Assembly (NCBI RefSeq): GCF_002251735.1
Contig: NZ_NOXS01000032.1
Coordinates: 434,001 to 498,000, forward strand
Source: Elstera cyanobacteriorum
GTDB lineage: Bacteria > Pseudomonadota > Alphaproteobacteria > Elsterales > Elsteraceae
DNA: 64,000 nucleotides
Direction: 5' to 3'
Shown piece by piece: positions 41,423 through 49,983 of the stretch; position 1 is the first letter of the stretch, and each line of letters begins with the position of its first letter. The notes below the pieces were generated by a model. It was not told the DNA's origin and ran no database searches. It worked only from the letters and a program-made list of their open reading frames with translations. The translations under genes and the position numbers were made by a program.

Positions 41423-44134
41423 ATGACCGCTGCCCCCGCCCTGCTGCTTCCCGATGCCCCGCTGCTGGCGGTGGGCCTGCGCCGGGCCGTGCTAATAACG
41501 GCGGATGGCGAGATAGAGGACGGGCCGCTGCCCCAGATCGCCAAACTGCTGACGCCCGACGATCCGCCCTACCTCTGTCACGCCCCGGCGCTGGGCAAAC
41601 GGCTGGAGATCCCGGGGTTCTGGGGCTACGACCTATTGGAACTCTTCGCTTTCGTGCGCCCGGCGCAGTTTTGCGTCCCGACGCCGCGCGGGTTGGCCCA
41701 AGCGCTCGACCTGCCCGCGCCGAAGGATTTGATGGCGGAAGCCTTGATCCTGCGCGATGCCGCCAGCCTGCTGCTTGCGGAACTGGCCGACGCCCGCGAC
41801 CCGGAAACCCTGGCGATCCTGCAACCGATGGCGGCGGGCGGCTGGTCTTGGGGGCGGGCAGCCGAACGGGCGCTGGCGAGCGTTACGCCGGGGCGGCGCG
41901 GGCTGGCGGTTTGGCGGGCCTTGCCGGAAATCCCCGATCAACCCGCCGATGGCCCGCCCGGTCAGCAGCCGGTCCATGCCCAGGAAGCGCGCTGGCAACT
42001 GGCTTCCCTGCTCGGCGGATCGGCGGAAAGCCGCCCCAGTCAGGCCGATTACGCCTCGGCAACCGCCCTCGCCTTCGCCCCCCGCCAGACCGAGGGCCAA
42101 CCGAATATCGTGCTGGCCGAAGCGGGCACCGGCGTCGGCAAAACCCTGGGCTACCTCGCCCCCGCCAGCGTGTGGGCGCGCAAGAATAGCGGCACGGTCT
42201 GGGTTTCCACCTATACCCGCAACTTGCAGCACCAGATCGATCAGGAGCTTGATAGGCTTTACCCCGATCCGGTGGATAAAGCGCTGAAAGCCGTGGTCCG
42301 TAAGGGGCGGGAAAATTACCTCTGCCTACTGAACCTCGAAGAAAATACCCAAATCGCCTCCACCCGCCCCGCCGAGGCCGTGGGTGTTGGGCTGATGGCG
42401 CGCTGGGTGCTGGCCACCCGCGACGGCGACCTAACGGGCGGCGATTTCCCCGGCTGGTTGCCGGAACTGCTGGGCCGCGCCCGCACCCTGGGCCTCGCCG
42501 ACCGGCGTGGCGAGTGCATTTTCGCCGCCTGCCACCATTTCAACCGCTGCTTCGTCGAACGCTCCGTCCGGCGGGCCAAGCGGGCGGAAATCGTCGTCGC
42601 CAATCACGCGCTGGTGATGGTGCAATCGGCTTTAGGCGGCGGCGATGACGGCGCGGTTCCCAGCCGCCTGATTTTCGACGAGGGGCACCATCTGTTCGAC
42701 GCGGCAGATAGCGCCTTTTCCGCCCATCTCTCCGGCTTCGAAGGCCAGGAAATGCGCCGCTGGCTGCTGGGGGCGGAAGGATCGGCCCGCAGCCGGGCGC
42801 GCGGCTTGCGCCGCCGCATCGAAGAACTGCTGACCGACGAGGGGATGCTGAACACCCTCGCCCAACTGCTGCGCGCCGCCCACGCCCTGCCCGGCGACGG
42901 CTGGCAGAACCGGCTGATGGACGAGGCGCCGCACGGCCCCATCGAAACCTTCCTCGCCGCCCTGCGCCGCCAAGTGCTGGCCCGGCAGACGGAGAAGGAT
43001 TACGGCTATTCCCTAGAGGCGGAGGCCAACCCGGCCAACGACGATCTGCTCCCCCTAGCCGACGACGCCCGCAGCGCCCTGATCGCCCTGCGCGAACCCG
43101 GCTTGACCCTCAAAAAACGCCTCGCCGACCGGCTGGTGGACGAGGCCGGGGAGATGGAGTCGGACGTGCGCCTGCGCTGCGAAGCCGCCATCCGCACCCT
43201 CGACCGCCGCTTGATCCTGCCCGTCGCGGGCTGGATTTCGATGCTGGAAGCGCTGCGGGAGGAACCTTCCGCCGAATTCGTCGATTGGTTCGGCATCGAC
43301 CGCCAGGATGGGCAGGATACCGACGTTGGCATGCACCGCCATTGGCGCGACCCCAGCAAGCCCTTCGCCCGCACCGTTGCGGAGGGGGCGCACGGCATCG
43401 TCGTCACCTCCGCCACTCTGACCGACGCGACCGGCGACCCGGACGCCGATTGGAAGGCTGCCGAACGCCGCCTCGGCCTGCCCTGGCTCGACGTTGCCGC
43501 GACGCGGGCGCAACTGCCCTCCCCCTACGATTACGCCGCGCAAACCCGCGTGCTGGTGGTGACGGACGTGCGGCGCGACGAGATCGATCAAGTGGCGTCC
43601 GCCTATCGCGCCCTCTTCCTGGCGGCGGGCGGCGGCGCCCTCGGCCTCTTCACCGCCATCTCGCGCCTGCGCGCCGTCCACGCCCGCATCGCCGACGCCC
43701 TCGAAGACGCCGACATCCCCCTGCTCGCCCAGCATATCGACGGCATGGAAACCGCCAGCCTGATCGACATCTTCCGCGCCGAAGAAAACGCCTGCCTGCT
43801 CGGCACCGACGCGGTGCGCGACGGGGTGGACGTGCCGGGCCGCTCCCTGCGCCTCATCGTCTTCGACCGCATCCCCTGGCCGCGCCCGGACATCCTGCAT
43901 AAAGCCCGGCGCGATGCCTTCGGCGGCTGGAATTGGGACCGGCGCCTCGTGCGCTTAAAACTCAAACAAGCCTTCGGCCGCCTCATCCGCCGCGCCGACG
44001 ATACCGGCGTTTTCGTGCTGCTGGAACCAATGCCGTCGGACTTCCGCTCCGCCTTCCCGCCAGGGGTGGAGGTGCGCCGCGTCGGGCTGGCGGAAGCGGT
44101 AAGAGAGGTGGGGGGATTTTTGGGGGGCCGGTGA
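41423..44134 (+). CDS. DinG-family ATP-dependent DNA helicase
   Basis: A 903-residue XPD/DinG-type superfamily 2 helicase. After a roughly 220-residue N-terminal domain come AEAGTGVGKTLGYLAPA (Walker A), four cysteines suited to a 4Fe-4S cluster (NYLC, RGEC, AACH, NRCF), ANHALVM, the DEGH box (IFDEGHHLFDAAD), SATLTDA (motif III) and the C-terminal motifs GTDAVRDGVDVPG and QAFGRLIRRADDTG. Such helicases unwind D-loops, R-loops and damaged DNA 5' to 3'. The ATG at 41423 is chosen as the first where family similarity starts. Its last 47 codons are duplicated 537 bases downstream. Confidence 0.9.
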   Translation: MTAAPALLLPDAPLLAVGLRRAVLITADGEIEDGPLPQIAKLLTPDDPPYLCHAPALGKRLEIPGFWGYDLLELFAFVRPAQFCVPTPRGLAQALDLPAPKDLMAEALILRDAASLLLAELADARDPETLAILQPMAAGGWSWGRAAERALASVTPGRRGLAVWRALPEIPDQPADGPPGQQPVHAQEARWQLASLLGGSAESRPSQADYASATALAFAPRQTEGQPNIVLAEAGTGVGKTLGYLAPASVWARKNSGTVWVSTYTRNLQHQIDQELDRLYPDPVDKALKAVVRKGRENYLCLLNLEENTQIASTRPAEAVGVGLMARWVLATRDGDLTGGDFPGWLPELLGRARTLGLADRRGECIFAACHHFNRCFVERSVRRAKRAEIVVANHALVMVQSALGGGDDGAVPSRLIFDEGHHLFDAADSAFSAHLSGFEGQEMRRWLLGAEGSARSRARGLRRRIEELLTDEGMLNTLAQLLRAAHALPGDGWQNRLMDEAPHGPIETFLAALRRQVLARQTEKDYGYSLEAEANPANDDLLPLADDARSALIALREPGLTLKKRLADRLVDEAGEMESDVRLRCEAAIRTLDRRLILPVAGWISMLEALREEPSAEFVDWFGIDRQDGQDTDVGMHRHWRDPSKPFARTVAEGAHGIVVTSATLTDATGDPDADWKAAERRLGLPWLDVAATRAQLPSPYDYAAQTRVLVVTDVRRDEIDQVASAYRALFLAAGGGALGLFTAISRLRAVHARIADALEDADIPLLAQHIDGMETASLIDIFRAEENACLLGTDAVRDGVDVPGRSLRLIVFDRIPWPRPDILHKARRDAFGGWNWDRRLVRLKLKQAFGRLIRRADDTGVFVLLEPMPSDFRSAFPPGVEVRRVGLAEAVREVGGFLGGR

Positions 44135-44203
44135 GCGTGGCGCTCGCGTCTCGGGGCGCTGCCCCGAACCCCGCCAGGAGCCGAGCGGCTCCTGGACCTG
44201 GCT
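43994..44203 (+). repeat. 210-base direct repeat, copy 1
   Basis: Covers the last 47 codons of the helicase and 69 bases of its 3' flank, including a palindromic element. It matches 44531-44740 without gaps; by hand count 21 of 210 bases differ (90% identity). The repeat brackets the orphan antitoxin gene. Confidence 0.95.
44153..44195. repeat. Double-hairpin palindromic element, copy A
   Basis: GGGGC-GCT-GCCCC (44153-44165), the linker GAACCCCG, then CCAGGAGCC-GAGC-GGCTCCTGG (44174-44195). The same layout occurs at 44690-44732 and, in opposite orientations, within 48017-48188. It directly follows the helicase stop and may act as a terminator. Confidence 0.7.
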
Positions 44204-44206
44204 GAG

Positions 44207-44470
44207 TTAGAGCGAGCGTGGGCCTACCGATGCACCGTCACGGCGTCGTGCGGCCAGAAACGCCTCGAAATCAAGTTCGACGGGCGAACCACTCGCCTCC
44301 CCCTCGGCCAGCGCGGCCCTTAAGGCGGCGAGCTTGGCCTCCCGCTCCTCCAACAACCGCAACCCCGCACGAATCACTTCCGACGCGCTGCCATAGCGCC
44401 CCTCGGCGATTTGGGTTTCGATAAAACCGGCGAAATGATCGCCCAGGCTGACCGAGGTGTTCTTGGACAT
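44207..44470 (-). CDS. ParD-like ribbon-helix-helix antitoxin, orphan
   Basis: An 87-residue protein with an N-terminal ribbon-helix-helix ([41 protein letters not shown]) and an acidic, extended C-terminus ([24 protein letters not shown]) of the kind that wraps a ParE toxin. In type II loci parE follows parD at once; here the downstream DNA on the minus strand is the helicase 3' end and its repeat, with no toxin gene. It is therefore an antitoxin left alone, or a free-standing regulator. A perfect palindrome lies 25 bases upstream. Confidence 0.85.
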   Translation of the reverse strand: MSKNTSVSLGDHFAGFIETQIAEGRYGSASEVIRAGLRLLEEREAKLAALRAALAEGEASGSPVELDFEAFLAARRRDGASVGPRSL

Positions 44471-44495
44471 GGCGCGCTCCTCCGAGAGGAGAGAA

Positions 44496-44510
44496 TACCA
44501 AAATTTGGTA
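44496..44510. promoter_or_regulatory. Palindromic operator of the antitoxin gene
   Basis: TACCAAAATTTGGTA is a perfect palindrome (7-base arms, one central base) 25 bases before the antitoxin start. Ribbon-helix-helix antitoxins bind such sites to repress their own operon. Confidence 0.65.
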
Positions 44511-44530
44511 CATAACTCAAAGAAGATAAG

Positions 44531-44671
44531 GCTGACGATACCGGCGTGTTCGTGCCGCTGGAGCCGATGCCGTCGGATTTTCGCTTCGCCTTCCCGCCGG
44601 GGGTAGAAGTGCGCCGAGTCGGGCTGGCGGAAGCCGTGCGCGAGGTGGGGGGATTTTTGGGAGGCCGGTGA
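44531..44671 (+). pseudogene. 3' fragment of a DinG-type helicase gene
   Basis: The 47 codons match the helicase C-terminus (ADDTGVFV... to FLGGR stop) in frame, with no start codon or upstream coding sequence. Of 16 codons that differ from the intact gene, 14 are silent and two change the residue (Leu to Pro, Ser to Phe). The fragment therefore diverged while still under selection as a gene, before it was truncated. Confidence 0.85.
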
Positions 44672-44689
44672 GCGTGGCGCTCGTCTCTC

Positions 44690-44732
44690 GGGGCGCCGCC
44701 CCGAACCCCGCCAGGAGCCGGGCGGCTCCTGG
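44690..44732. repeat. Double-hairpin palindromic element, copy B
   Basis: GGGGC-GCC-GCCCC, linker GAACCCCG, then CCAGGAGCC-GGGC-GGCTCCTGG. It differs from copy A at two bases, both in loops. Confidence 0.7.
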
Positions 44733-44763
44733 ACCTGGCTAGATCAAATCTAATGACCCAGAA

Positions 44764-46008
44764 TCAGAAAGAATCCAAAATCTCTTCAATATAAAAACTT
44801 TGAATACCATACTCAGCCCGATACTTGTAAAAATAATACTTTCCACCTTCGTAAAATAATTCCAAACGATCCTCCTCTTGATCGCCATCTACTTGATTAT
44901 TATTTCTGGACAAGCAAGCACGAGGCTTTCCCTGCGCTGATACGCAGAAAACACTATCTGGTCCATATCCATCATAGTAGCGTGTAGTGAACCCGCCGAA
45001 AGTGGTTATTTTTCCCTCACTAAACCAATGACTTTCGTGCTGCAAGCTTGCTTCTTGAGGAAATATGTACCCTTGGCATGAATTCAGACTTGCACAGACA
45101 TAATACTCAGCATAACTACTTTCACCATGAAATGGAAATATATATAAATTATCATTTTCATAATAAATCATTGAGTCAAATAAATATTTCTGAACCAGAG
45201 AAGAGCAAATATTTACTCTTGTCTCTATTTTCCCAAGATCCATCATATCCCTTTTTAAAGAACAATACACATCATTTTCTACTAGAAACCCATCAGCATA
45301 AAGATGACCTTCCAATGGATCATAATTCTTAAATATTTTATAAACCAAAAAATCATCACCGATTGAATGGTATACATTCTCTACATATCTATGAATTTTT
45401 CTAGATTCAATTTCTACGCCCAAAGATTTATTTAAAAACTTTACTGAATCTTGACACAATTCATTATTACAATACACAACAATACGACTTTCATTAACAA
45501 AATGAATATCGCCACTTACTGGATAAATAATTCCATCAAAGACAACCCAAGAACCATTTTTGTATTTTCCATCCCTCAGAACGACGAGAATTTTCTCATT
45601 ATATTTTACTGAATCACAAAAAATACTTGCCTCATCTAAATTTCCCATAGGTCCGCTAATAGGAGCTAATTTTGCCGCGATTTTTTTTAACTCTTTATTC
45701 TGCGAGTCAAATTTTCCGTATTGAAAGAGGGACTCGCCAGTCTCTGATTTAACTTTTCCTAATCCCCAAAAATATCCATCGCCGCACGAAATCATACTCG
45801 TCTCGAAGACTTTAACTACCTGTGTTCGCACCGAAGTAAGATTATCTTTATTAGGTATAAATGACACTCCATCTATATTCTGAGCACTGATCGACCCACC
45901 CCAAATTCCCAATACGAAAAACAATAAAGAGAAAGAGTTTCTGATAAAAAGCGCAAACACTACAGAGTCAAAAAACATTGACTTAATGAAAAATTTAGAA
46001 AAACACAT
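44764..46008 (-). CDS. AT-rich secreted or membrane-anchored protein, likely acquired
   Basis: A 414-residue protein whose DNA is strikingly AT-rich beside its GC-rich neighbours and uses codons such as ATA, TTA and AAA freely. The N-terminus is hydrophobic (SVVFALFIRNSFSLLFFVLGIWGG, then SISAQN), a signal peptide or anchor. The rest is rich in Tyr, Phe, Asp and Asn, with about a dozen cysteines and repeated short strand-like blocks (WVVFDGIIYPVSGDIHF, DDFLVYKIFKNYD), which could suit a beta-propeller. No family is recognised. ATG at 46008 follows GGGGGCGG; other starts are 46029 (GTG) and 45978. Confidence 0.7.
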   Translation of the reverse strand: MCFSKFFIKSMFFDSVVFALFIRNSFSLLFFVLGIWGGSISAQNIDGVSFIPNKDNLTSVRTQVVKVFETSMISCGDGYFWGLGKVKSETGESLFQYGKFDSQNKELKKIAAKLAPISGPMGNLDEASIFCDSVKYNEKILVVLRDGKYKNGSWVVFDGIIYPVSGDIHFVNESRIVVYCNNELCQDSVKFLNKSLGVEIESRKIHRYVENVYHSIGDDFLVYKIFKNYDPLEGHLYADGFLVENDVYCSLKRDMMDLGKIETRVNICSSLVQKYLFDSMIYYENDNLYIFPFHGESSYAEYYVCASLNSCQGYIFPQEASLQHESHWFSEGKITTFGGFTTRYYDGYGPDSVFCVSAQGKPRACLSRNNNQVDGDQEEDRLELFYEGGKYYFYKYRAEYGIQSFYIEEILDSF

Positions 46009-46280
46009 AAATCCGCCCCCGAAAGGCACACAACATAACGATAATATCCATTACAATACGCAAATTGCACCCAATTGCAAGCGCCATAGGAACAAGAAAC
46101 GTTACCCTGTTCGGCCTACCCGCTCATTGCTGTTCTGTATCAACAAAGCCCCCCACTACCTTATGGAAAAGCATACCGCACTACTCCCTTGCGTCCCCAT
46201 ACACCCTAAAGTAGCATATTTCCCTACACGCAAGGCCTAATGCCAGACCATCGGTCACCCTTGGGGAGGGAGAGCGGGTC
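46009..46280. other. AT-rich gap before the hydrolase gene
   Basis: About 270 bases with no supported gene. The left part shares the AT-rich composition of the gene beside it and holds its candidate promoter; the composition returns to normal by about 46250. No tRNA, direct repeat or inverted repeat marking an insertion end was found. Confidence 0.5.
46053..46080 (-). promoter_or_regulatory. Candidate promoter of the AT-rich gene
   Basis: On the minus strand TTGCAA (46080-46075) and TATTGT (46058-46053) are spaced by 16 bases, 45 bases upstream of the chosen start. In AT-rich DNA chance matches are common, so this is weak. Confidence 0.3.
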
Positions 46281-47096
46281 ATGTCGGTTAGTCAGGCGCT
46301 GAATGCGCGCATGCTCGGCACGGGGGATGATATTCTTGTGCTGGCCCACGGGTTTGGCACCAATCAATCGGTGTGGAGCCGGATGCTGCCCGCCCTGGCG
46401 GCGCGCTATCGGGTGCTGCTGTTCGATTTGCCTTGTGCGGGCAGCAGCGCGGCGGATTTTTTCGATATTCGACGGCATGGCACGCTCGATGGCTATATCG
46501 AGGACCTGCTGCATGTACTGACCGAACAGAAGGTGCAGCACTGCACCTATGTCGGCCATTCACTCAGCGGCATGATTGGCCTGCTGGCGGCCCGGCGGGT
46601 GCCGCAGCGGTTTGATCGGCTGATTATGATCGGCGCCTCGCCGCGTTATCTGAACGCCCCCGGCTATGGCGGCGGGATGGACCCGTCCGGCGTTGGGCAG
46701 TTGCTCGATGCCATCGATACGGTCTTCCAAACCTGGGCGAAATCCTATGCGCCCATCGCCTTAAAGCGCGCGATGGATCATCCCGCCACACAGGAATTCA
46801 CCGAAAGCCTGCTGTCTATGCGCCCGGACATCGCGCTGCTGACGGCGAAGCTGATCTTTTCCATCGATTTTCGCGCCGACCTACCGGAATGCCCGGTTTC
46901 GACCGCCATTTTGCAAACCCGCGACGATCCTGCCGTTCCGCAGGCGGTAGCGACCTATTTGCACGCCCATATTCCCGGCAGCGATCTGCGGATTATCGAA
47001 ACGACCGGCCATTTGCCGCATTTGACCGATCCCGGCCTGATGCTGGAGGCGCTGGCGCCCTACCTGCCGCCTACCCCACCGCCAACAACGCACTGA
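46281..47096 (+). CDS. Alpha/beta hydrolase of the RsbQ/KAI2/D14 type
   Basis: A 271-residue hydrolase. LAHGFGTNQSVWSRMLP (oxyanion region), LFDLPCAGSS, the nucleophile elbow YVGHSLSGMIGLLAA, IGASPRYLNAPGYGGGMDP, the acid in LQTRDDPAVP and His in TTGHLPHLTDP give a complete Ser-Asp-His triad and match the RsbQ/KAI2/D14 group. Bacterial RsbQ works with the phosphatase RsbP in stress signalling, but no RsbP-like PAS phosphatase is adjacent. Its end overlaps the convergent AEC gene by 26 bases. Confidence 0.85.
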   Translation: MSVSQALNARMLGTGDDILVLAHGFGTNQSVWSRMLPALAARYRVLLFDLPCAGSSAADFFDIRRHGTLDGYIEDLLHVLTEQKVQHCTYVGHSLSGMIGLLAARRVPQRFDRLIMIGASPRYLNAPGYGGGMDPSGVGQLLDAIDTVFQTWAKSYAPIALKRAMDHPATQEFTESLLSMRPDIALLTAKLIFSIDFRADLPECPVSTAILQTRDDPAVPQAVATYLHAHIPGSDLRIIETTGHLPHLTDPGLMLEALAPYLPPTPPPTTH

Positions 47097-48000
47097 CCGT
47101 CAGCACCGACAGCACCGTCGAAATCAAGATCGTCGCGGAAGTTTGCGCCACCAGCCGGTCATATTTCTGCGCCAGCACGAAGGCCCCCGCGCCGGTCGGC
47201 AGGGCGTTAAGTAGCAGGGCGGTTTTGCCGACCAGGCTGCCTTCCTCCCCCAGCGCCACCAGCACAACGAAGGTCGCAACCGGGGCGACGGCGAGTTTAA
47301 GCACGGTCAGCCAGCAGACCGCCGCAAGCTCCCCCCGCAGGGGCTGCGCCGCCAGAAACATGCCCAGGGCAAACAGCGCGCAAGGGCTGGCCGAGGCGCC
47401 CATCAATTCCGCAAACGTCTTCAGCGGCGTGAACAGCGGCACACCCGAGAGCGCCCAGGCCGCGCCCGCCGCCGGGGCCAGGATCAACGGATTGCGGGCG
47501 ACGGTCGCCAGCACCCCGGCGAAGGTCTTCAGCGCGCCTTGGCCGGAGCGCAAATCGGCCTCCACCCCCATAATCCCGGCGCCAAACATGATGGAGCCGG
47601 TGAGGATCGTCGCGGCAATCGCATAGGGTAGCGCCTCCGGCCCATAGGCCAATTGCACCAGCGGCACGCCCATATAGCCGACATTGCCGTAGCAGGACGA
47701 TAGGCTTTGCACCGAAATATCGGCCAACCGCAATCGCCACACCGCGCGCCCCCACACCACCGTTAGAACAAACACCACGGCCAGTGGCACACAGAAGGCA
47801 ATCAGAAACTCCCGGTCCACCACCCGCTCCAGCGGCGCGCGGAACATCACCAGAAACAGCATCGCGGGCAGGGCGAAGTAATAGACGAATTTATTCAGCG
47901 CCTCGGTGGAACTGCCGCCCAGCAGCTTGAACCGCGCCGCCAAAAATCCCGCTAGGATCAGACCGAAGACCGGCAGCGCGACGTTCAGAATAGCTTGCAT
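47071..48000 (-). CDS. AEC (auxin efflux carrier) family transporter
   Basis: A 309-residue membrane protein with about ten hydrophobic helices in two related halves: VALPVFGLILAGFLAARFK, FVYYFALPAMLFLVMF, SSCYGNVGYMGVPL (conserved first-half motif) and LLNALPTGAGAFVLAQKYD (second half). Members export small organic anions such as malonate or malate; the substrate here is unknown. Confidence 0.88.
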   Translation of the reverse strand: MQAILNVALPVFGLILAGFLAARFKLLGGSSTEALNKFVYYFALPAMLFLVMFRAPLERVVDREFLIAFCVPLAVVFVLTVVWGRAVWRLRLADISVQSLSSCYGNVGYMGVPLVQLAYGPEALPYAIAATILTGSIMFGAGIMGVEADLRSGQGALKTFAGVLATVARNPLILAPAAGAAWALSGVPLFTPLKTFAELMGASASPCALFALGMFLAAQPLRGELAAVCWLTVLKLAVAPVATFVVLVALGEEGSLVGKTALLLNALPTGAGAFVLAQKYDRLVAQTSATILISTVLSVLTVSALLAVG

Positions 48001-48016
48001 CGAGGGGGACTCAACA

Positions 48017-48188
48017 GGTCAGGGGCGCCGCCCCTGAAACCCCGCCCAAGGGCAGCGCCCTTGGGGAACGCAATCTCATAATGAAAAGAAGCCTGTTCAG
48101 AGATTCGAGAATGATCTCTGAAAAGGAAAATAGGATTACCAAGGAGCAAGCTCCTTGGTTGGGGGTGTTGGGGGCAAAGCCCCTGACC
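48017..48188. repeat. Palindromic mosaic element
   Basis: Two arms with the double-hairpin design face each other: 48017-48066 (GGTCAGGGGC, AAACCCCGCC, CCAAGGGC/GCCCTTGG) and the inverted 48138-48188 (ACCAAGGAGC aa GCTCCTTGGT, then GGGGC/GCCCC ending GACC). Between them TTCAGAGAT (48096-48104) and ATCTCTGAA (48114-48122) form another perfect 9-bp dyad in lower-GC DNA. It fills the gap between the AEC transporter start and the UPF0262 gene end and resembles a BIME-type element. No coding sequence is supported. Confidence 0.75.
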
Positions 48189-48208
48189 GACGCGCCGCCC
48201 CCCACGCC

Positions 48209-48682
48209 CTACCCCCGGATATGCAGCACGCAAATCAGCGTGAACAGGCGGCGGGCGGTCGACAGGTCGAGGCGGATTTTATCCTCCAGCCGCTCGCGCA
48301 GCATTTCGGACCCTTCATTGTGCAGGCCCCGGCGGCCCATATCGATGGCTTCGATCTGGGCAAGGCTTTGGGTTTTGATCGCGGTGTAATAGGTGTCGCA
48401 GATATGGAAATAATCGCGCACTACCGAGCGAAAGGCCGCGAGCGGCAGTTGCACCCGCTCAAGCGGGTCTTCCGCCGGGGTGCGAATATCGAGGATCAGG
48501 CGATTGTCTTCGATGCCGAGGCGCAAATGATAGGGGCCGGGATGGCCGACCAGCTCGAAGCTATTTTCTTCCATCAGGTCGAACATGGCAATCGCGCGCT
48601 CGTGTTCGACCGTCTGGTTGCGGCGGACAACCGATTTCTCGTCGAGCTTCACATCGACAAGGCGATTGTCCGGCGCGCTCAT
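48209..48682 (-). CDS. UPF0262 family protein
   Basis: A 157-residue protein of UPF0262, an alphaproteobacterial family: HERAIAMFDLMEENSFEL, GPYHLRLGIEDNRLILDIR, PLAAFRSVVRDYFHICDTYYTAI and MGRRGLHNEGSEMLRERLEDKI. No activity is known. It overlaps the hisD stop by 4 bases, and hisD-UPF0262 adjacency is conserved in the group, so it is the last gene of the murA-hisG-hisD run. Confidence 0.92.
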   Translation of the reverse strand: MSAPDNRLVDVKLDEKSVVRRNQTVEHERAIAMFDLMEENSFELVGHPGPYHLRLGIEDNRLILDIRTPAEDPLERVQLPLAAFRSVVRDYFHICDTYYTAIKTQSLAQIEAIDMGRRGLHNEGSEMLRERLEDKIRLDLSTARRLFTLICVLHIRG

Positions 48683-49983
48683 CGGGTTTGCTCCGGTATC
48701 CGCACGGCGACCGACAACCCGTGGGCGTCCAGCCCCTCCGCCGCCGCCAAGGTCAGCACCGACGGGCCGAGCGCCGCCAGCGATGCCGGGCTACAGCCAA
48801 CCAAGGTGGTGCGCTTCATGAAATCCAACACGCCGAGACCGGAGGAGAAGCGCGCGCTGCGCGCCGTTGGCAGCACATGGTTCGGCCCGGCGATATAATC
48901 GCCCATCGCTTCCGGCGTATAGCGCCCCAGGAAGATCGCCCCGGCATTGCGGATTTTCGCCGCCAGCGCCTGGGGATCATCCATCGCCAGTTCCAAATGT
49001 TCGGCGGCGATGCGGTCGATAATCGGCAAGGCCGCGTCGAAGCTTTCGACCAGGATGATCGCACCATTGTCGCGCCAGCTTGCGGCCGCAATCTCCGACC
49101 GAGGCAGGCTTTGCAGGCGAATATCCACCGCCCGCGCCACCGCATCGGCATAATCGGCATCGTCGGCAATCAGGATGGACTGGGCGCTGCTGTCGTGTTC
49201 CGCCTGGCTTAAGAGATCAACCGCGATCCAATCGGGATCGGTCTTACTGTCGGCGACCACCAGAATTTCCGACGGACCGGCGATACTATCGATACCGACT
49301 TGGCCGAAAACAGCGCGCTTCGCCGCCGCCACATAGGCATTGCCGGGGCCGACGATTTTATCGACCGGCGCAATCGTCTCGGTGCCATAAGCCAGCGCCG
49401 CTACCGCCTGCGCCCCGCCGATCTTATAGATCTCCGTGACGCCCGCGCGCTTGGCCGCCGCCAGAACCGAAGGGTTCAGCACGCCATCGGGCGCGGGCAC
49501 GACCATAACGATCCGCGCCACCCCCGCCACTTTGGCGGGCAGCGCGTTCATCAGCACCGAGGAGGGATAGGAGGCGAGCCCGCCCGGCACATAAAGGCCC
49601 GCCGCCTCGACCGGGCGCCAACGCAGGCCGAGATCGACCCCGGCCGCATCGGTATAGGCGATATCGCTGGGCGCTTGCCGAGCGTGGAAATCGGCGATGC
49701 GCTGGGCCGCAATATCCAGCGCGGCCAGCAGGTCCGGCGCGCAGGCCGCTTCTGCGGCGTTAATATCGGCTTCCGTGACCTTCAGCGCGGCAAGGCTTGG
49801 CGCCGTTACCCGATCGAAGCGGTTGGTATAGTCAACCACCGCCGCATCGCCGCGCGCCTGCACATCCGCAATGATCGCCGCCACCGCCTTCGACACATCG
49901 TCCGAAGTTTCGCGCTTATCGTTCAGCAGCGCGGTAAAGCGGCTTTCGAAATCGGGGCTACGGGCGTCAAGCCGCACGGGCAC
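48679..49983 (-). CDS. hisD: Histidinol dehydrogenase
   Basis: A 434-residue zinc and NAD enzyme for the last two steps of histidine synthesis. Blocks: [25 protein letters not shown] (shortened: [14 protein letters not shown]), [53 protein letters not shown] and [15 protein letters not shown] start at 49983; its first 17 bases overlap the end of hisG. Confidence 0.97.
   Translation of the reverse strand: MPVRLDARSPDFESRFTALLNDKRETSDDVSKAVAAIIADVQARGDAAVVDYTNRFDRVTAPSLAALKVTEADINAAEAACAPDLLAALDIAAQRIADFHARQAPSDIAYTDAAGVDLGLRWRPVEAAGLYVPGGLASYPSSVLMNALPAKVAGVARIVMVVPAPDGVLNPSVLAAAKRAGVTEIYKIGGAQAVAALAYGTETIAPVDKIVGPGNAYVAAAKRAVFGQVGIDSIAGPSEILVVADSKTDPDWIAVDLLSQAEHDSSAQSILIADDADYADAVARAVDIRLQSLPRSEIAAASWRDNGAIILVESFDAALPIIDRIAAEHLELAMDDPQALAAKIRNAGAIFLGRYTPEAMGDYIAGPNHVLPTARSARFSSGLGVLDFMKRTTLVGCSPASLAALGPSVLTLAAAEGLDAHGLSVAVRIPEQTR

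Larger units (their letters stand above)
44531..44740 (+). repeat. 210-base direct repeat, copy 2
   Basis: The partner of 43994-44203 at an offset of 537 bases. It includes the helicase fragment and a second palindromic element (44690-44732). Its right end abuts the AT-rich segment. Confidence 0.95.

Noticed and set aside
45048-45332. 94-residue plus-strand frame inside the AT-rich gene
   Set aside because: His/Asn/Ser-rich shadow of the minus-strand gene, which is far longer and has a signal sequence.
44764-46280. Insertion sequence or transposon
   Set aside because: No transposase, terminal inverted repeats or target-site duplications were found around the AT-rich gene.
44153-48188. CRISPR array
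   Set aside because: The repeats are few, palindromic and irregularly spaced, with no unique spacers of constant length and no cas genes.
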